From positions 1-33,917 of the forward strand of contig CALXZT010000007.1 in assembly GCA_944393315.1 (NCBI GenBank): a DNA stretch of 33,917 nt, given 5' to 3'. The notes under the pieces are model-generated. The model saw only the letters and a list, made by a program, of their open reading frames with translations. It was not told the DNA's origin and did no database searches. This DNA is from an uncultured Clostridia bacterium (lineage in GTDB: Bacteria; Bacillota; Clostridia; TANB77; CAG-508). Position numbers and translations under genes: made by a program. Positions 1-9,085 of the stretch are shown in pieces (within the stretch, counting starts at the first letter, position 1; every line of letters starts with the position of its first letter).

Positions 1-2
1 TT

Positions 3-80
3 TTTAATTTCAATACTTTCTGGGATTATAGGTGATTTATTTTTACCGTTCTGGAATGTTACTTCGGTGTGTACTGTGCT
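3..80 (-). repeat. Copy A of a 78-bp direct repeat: displaced 3' piece of the spoIIID-like gene
   Basis: These 78 bases match 5291-5368 in the same orientation with three differences. Read on the minus strand they encode STVHTEVTFQNGKNKSP and onward, the same frame as the end of the spoIIID-like gene. Of the three differences, two are silent and one changes Arg to Lys. There is no start codon: an in-frame stop lies five codons upstream, and the piece begins about 22 bases after the stop of the SNF2 gene. It is therefore a 5'-truncated copy. The window edge hides whether the match continues leftward. Confidence 0.85.
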
Positions 81-99
81 AACTGTTTGTAACTAATCT

Positions 100-3000
100 C
101 TATTCAAATAAATCCAAGATATCTTCTTTAGACATTTTATTTATAAAGGTTTCTTCTGTTGAAAGCACATCTTTTGAAAGCTTTTCTTTTCTCTCTTGCA
201 TTTTATTTATTTTTTCTTCAATAGAATTATTTGTAATTAGCTTATAAACTTGAACACTATTTTTTTGTCCGATTCTATAAGCTCTATCTGTTGCCTGATT
301 TTCACTTGATACATTCCACCATGGATCATAATGTATTACAACATCTGCTGATGTTAAATTAAGACCTGTTCCGCCTGCTTTTAAAGAAATTAAAAATACT
401 TTTACTGATTCATTATTGTTAAACTCATCAACCATTTCAATTCTTTTACTAACTGGTGTATCTCCAACTAATTTAAAATATTGAATATTAAGTTTTTTGA
501 ATTCTTTTTCTATTAATTCAAACATAGATGTATAACTAGAAAATAGTAATATTTTATGACCTGACTCTATTGCATCTGTTACTAAATTTAAGCATTGTTT
601 TAATTTTCCACTGTTTCCATTGTAATTCTCAATAAATAAGCTTGGGTGACAGCAAATTTGTCTTAATCTTGTAAGTAACATAAGAATCTTAAATTTACTC
701 TTTTCGAAACTGTTTCCATTTAATTCTTCTACAACTTCTTTTTTAGTTTGAGCTAAATATGATAAATATATTTTTTCTTGTTCTTCTTCCATTTCATTTT
801 TCATTACTGTTATATTTTTTTCAGGTAATTCTGTTAAAACATCTTTTTTTACTCTTCTTAAAATAAATGGGCTAATCAATTTTTTCAATCTTATCAAAGC
901 TTCTTTATTTTCATATTTTAATATTGGCTCTTCAAACTTTTTCTTAAACTTATTATAGTTATATAAATAGCCTGGCATTATAAAGTCAAAAATAGACCAT
1001 AGTTCTGCTATTGAATTTTCTATTGGTGTTCCTGTTAAAGCAAATTTTGTTTCACCTCTTAGACTTTTTAAGGATGTTGCATTTTGTGTTGTTGAATTTT
1101 TTATATATTGTGCTTCATCAGCAATTATATATTTAAAATTTTTATCCTCGTAATTTTCAATATCTCTTTTTAATAAGTCATAAGATGTTATAACTAAATC
1201 ATAATTCTGATAATCATTTAATTTTTCTTTTCTCTCTTCTGCATTTCCTTTAATAATAAGTATCTTCATAGATTTACACCATTTTTCAACTTCTGCTTTC
1301 CAATTAAGTACTAAAGTACTTGGACAAACTACAATTGATGTAGTTTTGTTTTTAGCCTTTGGTTCTGACCTTAACACAGCTATAATTTGCAATGTTTTTC
1401 CAAGTCCCATATCATCTGCTAAGATTCCACCAAAATTATATTTTTTCAATGTTTTTAACCATTTATATCCTACTTTTTGGTAGTCTCTTAATTTTTCCTC
1501 AAAATCTTCATCTATTTTTATGTCATCAGAAATTTCCGTATTTCCAATATTATCTATCAGTTCTATGAATTTTTCATTTTTAGCTACATTTATTTCCTTA
1601 TTTGAATTCATTAACTTTTCTAAATAAAAGCCTCTATTGAGCGGAAGATTCACAATTCCATTTTCAACTTTGCTATAATCAATATCTAATGTTGTTCCAA
1701 TTTCGTCTAACAAATTCAAGTCAGAACTATTTGTTAAATCTAAAAAATCTCCAGTTTTTAATTTATGGTACTTTTTCTTTATATTATAGTTTTTTAATAT
1801 ATCTTTTATTTCGCTAATATCTATATTTATTTTTGATATATCTAATTCTAATAATCCATTATCTATTCTTATTCCAATATTTGAAATTTTAGGTTGTCTT
1901 ATTTGTTTATTTTTGAATTTGTCTGTTGCTAAAACTTCAAAATCATTCATATAACTTTGAATTTTATGTAATAAAAATTCATACATATAATCTGTATTTT
2001 TCATAATAAATTGTTTTCTTCCAAAAACAAGTTCAAATCCATCCACAAATATTCTTTTAATTACTTCTGTTTCAGCTGGTATATCTCTGATTATATTATT
2101 TTGTTTAACATATGTTTTATATCCATTTTCTAATATATTAAATTCATAATCCATATAACAAAATTTTAGTTCTAGCATAATATTCCCATTGTCATCTACA
2201 TCTAATAAGATTTTTGATGCTAGTTTATTAACAATAAGTGCTTCTTTAGCTATGTTCTCTGGCAAATTTTCTATTTTTAAAAATTTAATTTGTGGTAAAA
2301 CCACATTTTTAAATTCATCTAATTTGTCTTCAGGTATTAATATCTTGTCTTGCTTTTCAAACATTTCAAGTATTTTCACAAGATCTTTATCTATATCTAT
2401 TGTATATATTTTATTTTGATAAAATATATACATCTTTGTATTTGAGAATAAAGTTAAGTACCCCTCAATATTTAATTTTAATACATATTCTTCGCTTTCT
2501 TCAATATATTCACTTTCATAAGACCAATAATCATATATAGGTACCTTTACTTTTTCTTTTGTCAAAATACATGATATATCTAATTTTTGATTTGTAAATT
2601 CATATTTTTCATTGCCATAATATAAATTTAACACTATATCTTTATTTTTAGTTATAGCAAAGAATTCATCTATATTATCTCCTGTTATATAAATCACTTT
2701 ATTTAGCGAACTTAACATTGTATAAGTACTATATTTTTCCCTATATTCCATCATTTGAGCATTCTTAATAATATAATCAAATATTTCTTTAGATTCATCT
2801 ACAAAATTTTCTCTTTTAGGAATAAATCTTAATTGTTTGCCATAACATAATTCAGATTCATTTTTATATGCTTCATAAAATTCACCAATATTATTTAGCA
2901 CATACATTCTTGTTTGACCTATTTTAAAAGATAATCTTAAGGTTTCTGTATTATCTAATTCTACGTTATATTCTAATTTCATAGAAGTTGCAAGTTCTCC

Positions 3001-3555
3001 TGCCTTTTTCTTTTTCATTTCATTTGTTGTTTCATATAGTTCAGCTAAATCAAGTGTATTTGCTCCCATTTGTCTTGTATTTCGTTTATATATTTCTATT
3101 GTTCTTAATCCACTATAATATTTTCTTTCATACTCACGTTTTTTCCTTTCTTCCTCTTGTCTTTTTTTAATTTTTTCTAATCTTTTTCTCTCTTCTTCTC
3201 TTTTTCTTTCTTCATATCTTCTTTTTCCTTCTTTTGTACTAGCATAATGTGGTTCTATTACTTCCATTGAAGTTGCTATTATGTGCTTGCATAGATTTCC
3301 ACCATAATAGTCTTCACATGTACATGTACTTTCTATAATTGTATTTCCTTTTATTTCTAAGGTTGTTCTATATGTGTCCAAATTTCCTTCAACAGATGCT
3401 TTTACTGAATAATTTCTTTCATCTTTTTTGTCAACACTTTCAATTTCTACTAAACCATCATTATAAATAATTGTTCCTCTTCTATATCTTGCTGGATCAT
3501 ATCTTCTAGTAAAATTAAGTGTTTCTAATTCTAAATCTATTACATCGATTATCAT
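100..3555 (-). CDS. SWIM zinc-finger SNF2-family helicase/ATPase
   Basis: A 1151-residue Swi2/Snf2-type DNA-dependent ATPase that probably moves along or remodels protein-DNA complexes in the cytoplasm. In order: a SWIM zinc finger near residues 78-92 (CTCEDYYGGNLCKH, the CxC...CxH pattern), a highly charged Arg/Lys/Glu helix at about 108-145, a long poorly conserved middle, then the two helicase lobes. Lobe 1 has Walker A DDMGLGKT near 713-720 and the DEAQ box near 812. Lobe 2 has QATDRAYRIGQ (motif VI) near 1088. Length and order fit the Firmicute SWIM-SNF2 family. The start is preceded by AAAGGAG at good spacing. No partner such as a methylase or nuclease is adjacent, so its pathway is unknown. 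It lies between the two copies of the 78-bp repeat. Confidence 0.93.
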   Translation of the reverse strand: MIIDVIDLELETLNFTRRYDPARYRRGTIIYNDGLVEIESVDKKDERNYSVKASVEGNLDTYRTTLEIKGNTIIESTCTCEDYYGGNLCKHIIATSMEVIEPHYASTKEGKRRYEERKREEERKRLEKIKKRQEEERKKREYERKYYSGLRTIEIYKRNTRQMGANTLDLAELYETTNEMKKKKAGELATSMKLEYNVELDNTETLRLSFKIGQTRMYVLNNIGEFYEAYKNESELCYGKQLRFIPKRENFVDESKEIFDYIIKNAQMMEYREKYSTYTMLSSLNKVIYITGDNIDEFFAITKNKDIVLNLYYGNEKYEFTNQKLDISCILTKEKVKVPIYDYWSYESEYIEESEEYVLKLNIEGYLTLFSNTKMYIFYQNKIYTIDIDKDLVKILEMFEKQDKILIPEDKLDEFKNVVLPQIKFLKIENLPENIAKEALIVNKLASKILLDVDDNGNIMLELKFCYMDYEFNILENGYKTYVKQNNIIRDIPAETEVIKRIFVDGFELVFGRKQFIMKNTDYMYEFLLHKIQSYMNDFEVLATDKFKNKQIRQPKISNIGIRIDNGLLELDISKINIDISEIKDILKNYNIKKKYHKLKTGDFLDLTNSSDLNLLDEIGTTLDIDYSKVENGIVNLPLNRGFYLEKLMNSNKEINVAKNEKFIELIDNIGNTEISDDIKIDEDFEEKLRDYQKVGYKWLKTLKKYNFGGILADDMGLGKTLQIIAVLRSEPKAKNKTTSIVVCPSTLVLNWKAEVEKWCKSMKILIIKGNAEERKEKLNDYQNYDLVITSYDLLKRDIENYEDKNFKYIIADEAQYIKNSTTQNATSLKSLRGETKFALTGTPIENSIAELWSIFDFIMPGYLYNYNKFKKKFEEPILKYENKEALIRLKKLISPFILRRVKKDVLTELPEKNITVMKNEMEEEQEKIYLSYLAQTKKEVVEELNGNSFEKSKFKILMLLTRLRQICCHPSLFIENYNGNSGKLKQCLNLVTDAIESGHKILLFSSYTSMFELIEKEFKKLNIQYFKLVGDTPVSKRIEMVDEFNNNESVKVFLISLKAGGTGLNLTSADVVIHYDPWWNVSSENQATDRAYRIGQKNSVQVYKLITNNSIEEKINKMQERKEKLSKDVLSTEETFINKMSKEDILDLFE

Positions 3556-3616
3556 ATTTTTTGGCTCCTTTATTACTTTTTTATTCTATTACATCATTTG
3601 TAGTATTTTTTATTAC

Positions 3617-4917
3617 TTAAATTAAAAATGTTGCATATAATGGTACAGATTTTATATTATTTTCAAATCCGAAATTTTTGCTTGAAATTCTAATTGAATA
3701 TTTAGGTTTGTGTTCTCTAATATATAAATTTAAGCTAGTAGATTTTACACTATTTCCACTTTTTACTTCTACTGGTATTATTCCATCTTCATTATAAATT
3801 ATAAAATCTACTTCTGCATTTCTTCCATATGTCCAATAGTATAGTGATGTGTCTTTAGATGCAAGCTCTTGTGCTATATAATTTTCAGTAATTGCTCCTT
3901 TAAATTCAAAAAATCTTTCCAACATTATATCTGGATATTTTATTTCAGAAATTGAAGTTAATAAGCCTACATCACTTAAATATAATTTAAACATATCTTC
4001 ATCTGTATAAACCTTTAATGGTATTTCAGGCTTTTTTATTTTATAACTTGCTAAAACCATTCCTGCTGAAACTAACCATTCAATAGGTGTTTCATATTTT
4101 CTTTTTCTGCCATCATCATCTATTAAATTATATCTAAATACTTTTTTATCTTTTGCTAATTGGCTTGGTATATTTTTATATACTTTTTCAATTTTTACAG
4201 ATTCAATATTACCTTTTACATATTTTTTCATATCAGCAATATACATTTCAATAATATTAGAAATAATATTAGAATCATATTTTAATATATCTAAGTCGTT
4301 TTCTATAAAATTCTTTACTGATTCTGGCATTCCTCCAACACATAAATATTGCTTATATAAAGTTAATGCTTGTTCATGAGCAAATGATGGCATTGCTTCC
4401 ATCTTTGAATAGCATTCTTTAATCTTATTTAATAACATTTCTTTTCCTGTTGCCATTAAAAATTCTTCAAAGTTCATTGGATACATATATTCCATTCTTA
4501 TTTTTCCAACTGGAAATGAACTATTAAATCTATTTATCTTTACTCCGTAATAAACTACCAGCACATATAATTTTATATGGTTTTTCTGATTCATTAAAAT
4601 ATTTAAGTGATACAATAAAATTTTCACTTACTTGTACTTCATCAAAAAATAATAATGTTTTTTCTAAGTCTATCTTTTTTCCAATATATAATTCAAGTTC
4701 TTCTAATATTTTTCCTTCATCAATGGTTTTTTCAAAAATATTTCTTACTTCTTCGTTTTTTTCTAAATTAAAATATAAATATTCTTCAAAATTTTCTCTT
4801 CCAAATTTATCAATTGTATATGTTTTTCCAATCTGTCGTACTCCGAATTACCATTAATGGCTTTTTCATTCCTGATTCTTTCCAATCTAATAATTTTTTT
4901 TCAAATAATCTAACCAT
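3617..4917 (-). pseudogene. AAA ATPase with C-terminal DUF4143, broken by two +1 frameshifts
   Basis: The gene would encode about 430 residues. It starts at ATG 4915-4917 after GGAGGAGAG with MVRLFEKKLLDWKESG. An extra base at 4845 shifts the frame just before the P-loop; without it the frame reads GVRQIGKT (Walker A) and, further on, TLLFFDEVQ (Walker B). A second extra base at 4547 shifts it again at AGSLLGVK. From about 4546 to 3617 the frame is intact and ends with the DUF4143 part, including VDFIIYN and PVEVKSG, an ExK-type motif as in PD-(D/E)xK folds. Proteins of this family are common in anaerobes and often described as antitoxin-like or of unknown role. As written the sequence cannot give a full protein by ordinary translation. 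Whether the shifts are real, programmed or sequencing errors is open. Confidence 0.88.
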
Positions 4918-4939
4918 TTTTCTCTCCTCCGTTAATTAT

Positions 4940-4969
4940 ATTATTATCACAAAATAAATATATAGTCAA
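4940..4969 (-). promoter_or_regulatory. Sigma-A-type promoter of the ATPase gene
   Basis: TTGACT (4964-4969) and AATAAT (4940-4945) are 18 bp apart, directly upstream of the GGAGGAG ribosome site of the broken ATPase gene. Confidence 0.6.
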
Positions 4970-4971
4970 TA

Positions 4972-5045
4972 TTTTTACCACTTTTTGCATAGTTTTCAAT
5001 ATGTTTTTTGCCACTTTTTGTATTTAATTTCTATGTTTTTTGCCA
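4972..5045 (-). repeat. Phased direct repeats upstream of the ATPase promoter
   Basis: On the minus strand, CAAAAAGTGGYAAAAA occurs at 4972-4987 and 5005-5020 with one difference. A third partial copy (TGGCAAAAAA) lies around 5035-5045. The shared TGG cores are 33 and 32 bp apart, about three helical turns, so the copies face the same side of the DNA. They end just before the -35 box, which suggests binding sites for a regulator. That is an inference. Confidence 0.6.
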
Positions 5046-5198
5046 TTAAATGTCTTTATAAGAAAGCCTAACCTTGTTGTATACGGAAAAAAACATATAA
5101 GGTCAAGATAAAAGTCGATTTTTCTTTTTAAAAGAAAATCATATTTATTTTCACTTTGAATTGCGAAACTTAAAATTTTCATATTGTTTCCTATACAA
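5046..5198. other. Gene-free stretch between the ATPase promoter region and the spoIIID terminator
   Basis: This is the rest of the interval of just over 300 bases without an intact gene. A 61-codon minus-strand frame (5024-5209) crosses it, but it lacks a ribosome site, overlaps the promoter repeats and has no recognisable family. A T/A-rich inverted repeat sits near 5114-5140. I see no RNA gene. Confidence 0.5.
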
Positions 5199-5235
5199 TA
5201 AAAAAACACTTAGATGTAATTACCTAAATGTTTTT
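5199..5235 (-). terminator. Intrinsic terminator after the spoIIID-like gene
   Basis: Arms 5202-5213 and 5224-5235 pair over 12 bp with one G-U, followed on the minus strand by a T run. The A-rich opposite flank could also let it act on plus-strand transcripts. It overlaps the stop codon. Confidence 0.75.
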
Positions 5236-5503
5236 ATCTTATTATAAATCCCAACTTCACAACGGGATTTTTTGTACTTAAGAAAACTCCTTTAATTTCA
5301 ATACTTTCTGGAATTATAGGTGATTTATTTCTACCGTTCTGGAATGTTACTTCGGTGTGTACCGTGCTTTTGCTTATTCCGAATTTTTTAGCAGCTCCTC
5401 TTACAGTATCTTTTGTATCAATTATGTATTGAGCGAGTTCTGTTGCTCTTTCTTCTATCGTTTGCTTACTTGTAATATGTAAATTGTATGAATTTTTTCT
5501 CAT
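5234..5503 (-). CDS. spoIIID: SpoIIID-like sporulation regulator with an abnormal C-terminal half
   Basis: SpoIIID is the small mother-cell DNA-binding regulator that acts after sigma-E in endospore formation. Residues about 14-54 match it well: TIEERATELAQYI, then the helix-turn-helix KFGISKSTVH. Known family members continue with HKDVTERLPxINP and end with a basic tail around RHIRGGxATK that is needed for DNA binding. Here the sequence becomes HTEVTFQNGRNKSPIIPES and ends LGFIIR, with no basic tail. The 89-residue length is normal, so only the content is odd. Part of this foreign half is duplicated at 3-80. The start has GGGGG about 7 bases upstream. It may be non-functional, or a paralogue of an intact spoIIID elsewhere. 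Confidence 0.65.
   Translation of the reverse strand: MRKNSYNLHITSKQTIEERATELAQYIIDTKDTVRGAAKKFGISKSTVHTEVTFQNGRNKSPIIPESIEIKGVFLSTKNPVVKLGFIIR
5291..5368 (-). repeat. Copy B of the 78-bp direct repeat, inside the spoIIID-like gene
   Basis: It matches 3-80 at 75 of 78 positions in the same orientation. On its 5' side the match ends inside the helix-turn-helix codons (within SKSTVH). On its 3' side it stops at GVF or runs out because the window ends. The two copies enclose about 5.2 kb carrying the SNF2 gene and the broken ATPase. Confidence 0.85.
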
Positions 5504-5536
5504 AAAGAAACCCCCAGACCGAATACTTTTTGTTTA

Positions 5537-5564
5537 ATTGTATTCTTAGTGAGGGTATAATAGA
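5537..5564 (-). promoter_or_regulatory. Possible sigma-E-like promoter of the spoIIID-like gene
   Basis: AATACAAT (5537-5544) resembles the sigma-E -10 CATACAAT. An ATA-containing box lies at 5556-5564. spoIIID is sigma-E-dependent in Bacillus, which makes this reasonable, but the -35 match is poor. Confidence 0.3.
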
Positions 5565-5598
5565 ACGATTGACATTATAATTTATCATTCCTACTTAT

Positions 5599-6174
5599 TC
5601 ATTTTTTCAATATTTCCTTCAATTTTTCTAAAGCTTTTCTTCTTGCACTAATTTTGTTTTTTTCTTCTGTGGAAAGCTCGGCAAGAGTCTTGCCATTTTC
5701 TAATTCAAAAATTTCATCAAACCCAAAACCTTTTTCTCCTCTCATCCTTTCTGCTACTTTTCCTTGAATGCTGGCAACTGCTGAAATTGTATGCTTCCCA
5801 TCTGAGACTGCTATAGCTGTGACAAATTTTATATTTCTTTTTTCTTTCGGAATACCTTCTAGCTTTTTTAAAATTTCCAAATTTCTTTCCCTGTCGGTTC
5901 CTTTTAACCATCTTTTGGTTTCTACGCCGGGGAATCCGTTTAGATACTCAATTTCTATTCCAGAATCATCTGCTATACACTTTCTTCCTTCAAGAATTTG
6001 TGCTATTGTTTCAGCTTTTTTTATTGCGTTTTCCTCAAATGTATCTTTGTCTTCTTCAACTTCTATTTGTATATCATAGTCTTTCATTGGTATTATGTTA
6101 TAATCATTTAATATTTGCTGTGCTTCTAGTATTTTTCCTTTGTTTGCAGAAGCTATTATTAACTCTTCCTTCAT
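5599..6174 (-). CDS. rdgB: RdgB/HAM1 non-canonical purine NTP pyrophosphatase
   Basis: This 191-residue enzyme hydrolyses ITP, dITP and XTP to the monophosphate plus pyrophosphate, keeping deaminated purines out of DNA and RNA. Family landmarks are the N-terminal ASANKGKILE (substrate loop), ADDSGIEIEYLNGFPGVETKR (catalytic Asp region) and GEKGFGFDEIFE near residue 145. Length is typical. The ATG overlaps the purB stop as ATGA, so translation is probably coupled, with GGAGAAG inside the end of purB as ribosome site. Placement after purA and purB ties purine synthesis to purine pool cleaning. No strong terminator is visible downstream. Confidence 0.95.
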   Translation of the reverse strand: MKEELIIASANKGKILEAQQILNDYNIIPMKDYDIQIEVEEDKDTFEENAIKKAETIAQILEGRKCIADDSGIEIEYLNGFPGVETKRWLKGTDRERNLEILKKLEGIPKEKRNIKFVTAIAVSDGKHTISAVASIQGKVAERMRGEKGFGFDEIFELENGKTLAELSTEEKNKISARRKALEKLKEILKK

Positions 6175-7556
6175 GAATCTTCTCCTAAATTTATTTTTTT
6201 ATTTAATATTTTTACAAGTTCTGGTGCTAATCCAATATAAGTATATGGCTCCAAATGTAATAATTTGTTTTTATCTTCTGGATTTATCTCTAAATTATTT
6301 ATAAATTCTCTTATTTCCTTTAAAGAAATATGTTTTCCTCTTGTCATTTCTTTCAAAATTTCATAAGCGTTTTGATATCCATTTTTTCTTAATACTGTTT
6401 GCAGTGCTTCTGCTAGTATTTCTGGAGTGTTTTGAAGTTCTTCTTTGAGAAATTGCTTATTAGGCATTACTCTTTCCATTCCTTTTATAGTCTGCTTAAT
6501 TGCGATAATTGCATATGCTATTGCTGTTCCTATATTTCTAAGCATTGAGGAATCACTTAAATCTCTTTGCATTTTTGATATTTGTAAGTTTTGAGTTAAA
6601 CTTGTGAGCAATGCATTTGACATTTTTATATTAGCCATAGAATTTTCAAAATTTATTGGATTTATCTTGTGTGGCATTACAGATGATCCAACTTCACCCT
6701 TAACATTTTGTTGTAAAAAATAATTTCTGCTAATATACATCCACATATCATTGTCTAAATCTAAAATTACATTGTTTAATAGCTCAATCTGAGAAAATAA
6801 AATTGAAATATTGTCATGTGATTCTATTTGAGTTGTGAACAAATTAAATTCTAGTCCGAAACTCTCTACAAATTCTTTACTTACTTGTATCCAATCGATA
6901 TTGGGATATGCAATTAGATGTGCATTGAAATTTCCTACTGTTCCATTGAATTTTCCCGAAATCCTATCTTCTTTTACTTTGTTTAGGACCTTATGTAATC
7001 TGTATGCAAATATGGCAAGTTCTTTTCCTACTGTAGTGGGGGTTGCATTTTGCCCATGTGTATGTGAAAGCATTGGAATATTAGCATATTCTTCTGCTTT
7101 TTGAATTAAAATTTTTATAAGTTTAGCTACATTTGGAATATATACTTTCTCTATTAATTCTTTTTCCATAATTCCGTATGCTAAATTATTTATATCCTCT
7201 GATGTACAAGCAAAATGTATTAAGTGATTATATCTATCTATTCCTTTTTCTTTTAGTTTTTCATCTAGATAATATTCTACTGCCTTAACATCATGTTTTG
7301 TTGTTTCTTCAATTTGTTTAACTCTATTTGCTTCACTAATGTTAAATTTTTCTATAATTTCGTCTAATAATCTATTAATTTCTGAATCAACTTTTTGATT
7401 TAATTCATCTATTTTTAATAATGTTTGTAACCATTTTATTTCAACAATAACTCTGTTTTTAATTAAGTGGTATTCACTAAAATACCTTCTTACATCTTCT
7501 GTTTGCTTTCTATATCTACCATCTATTGGCGAAATATTACATATATAATCTAACAT
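6171..7556 (-). CDS. purB: Adenylosuccinate lyase
   Basis: It splits adenylosuccinate to AMP plus fumarate and SAICAR to AICAR, two steps of purine synthesis. The start chosen is ATG 7554-7556 (MLDYICNISPIDGRY), with AAAGGAG about 8 bases upstream; a longer open frame adds 21 lysine-rich residues that no family member needs. The protein is 461 residues. Landmarks are SHTHGQNATPTT (residues 164-175, catalytic His) and the fumarase-superfamily signature SSVMPHKINP (291-300). ISPIDGRY and PINFENS place it in the E. coli-type PurB group rather than the shorter Bacillus type. It sits between purA and rdgB in one operon. Confidence 0.96.
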   Translation of the reverse strand: MLDYICNISPIDGRYRKQTEDVRRYFSEYHLIKNRVIVEIKWLQTLLKIDELNQKVDSEINRLLDEIIEKFNISEANRVKQIEETTKHDVKAVEYYLDEKLKEKGIDRYNHLIHFACTSEDINNLAYGIMEKELIEKVYIPNVAKLIKILIQKAEEYANIPMLSHTHGQNATPTTVGKELAIFAYRLHKVLNKVKEDRISGKFNGTVGNFNAHLIAYPNIDWIQVSKEFVESFGLEFNLFTTQIESHDNISILFSQIELLNNVILDLDNDMWMYISRNYFLQQNVKGEVGSSVMPHKINPINFENSMANIKMSNALLTSLTQNLQISKMQRDLSDSSMLRNIGTAIAYAIIAIKQTIKGMERVMPNKQFLKEELQNTPEILAEALQTVLRKNGYQNAYEILKEMTRGKHISLKEIREFINNLEINPEDKNKLLHLEPYTYIGLAPELVKILNKKINLGEDS

Positions 7557-7612
7557 TACATGTTCTCCTTTTTTACATTTGCTTATAAATCTTTTTTTAC
7601 TTTTTTTCTTTT

Positions 7613-8905
<1,293 letters not shown>

Positions 8906-8996
8906 TTAGCCTATATTTATTATTTTTTCTTATCTTATGTCTAAATTTTCCTCCTTTCTAATTTTTAATTTTTGTTTTTCTCCTTTTGCCAAGGCT

Positions 8997-9025
8997 ATTA
9001 TATCATATACATTTTGCAAAATAAA
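8997..9025 (-). promoter_or_regulatory. Extended -10 promoter for purA-purB-rdgB
   Basis: TGATATAAT gives a perfect -10 (8997-9002) with the TGn extension. The -35 (TTTATT, 9020-9025) is weak at 17 bp, as is usual for extended -10 promoters. A TTTTGCAAAA palindrome lies inside the spacer/-35 area and could be an operator. Confidence 0.6.
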
Positions 9026-9033
9026 GTTTAAAA

Positions 9034-9062
9034 CAAAAAAATACTAGCATTTTTGCCAGTAT
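9034..9062 (-). terminator. Terminator of the folD-dprA-HAD-yvcK unit
   Basis: Arms 9041-9048 and 9055-9062 (8 bp, one G-U) with a 6-nt loop are followed on the minus strand by seven T. It lies just after yvcK and before the purA promoter. Confidence 0.8.
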
Positions 9063-9085
9063 CTTTTTTTCTATTAACTTATTTA

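Noticed and set aside
5024..5209. 61-codon minus-strand frame whose RLGFLIK resembles the KLGFIIR end of the spoIIID-like protein
   Set aside because: No ribosome site, overlap with promoter repeats, and only a six-residue resemblance in AT-rich DNA. I could not align the flanking bases well enough to call a third repeat copy.
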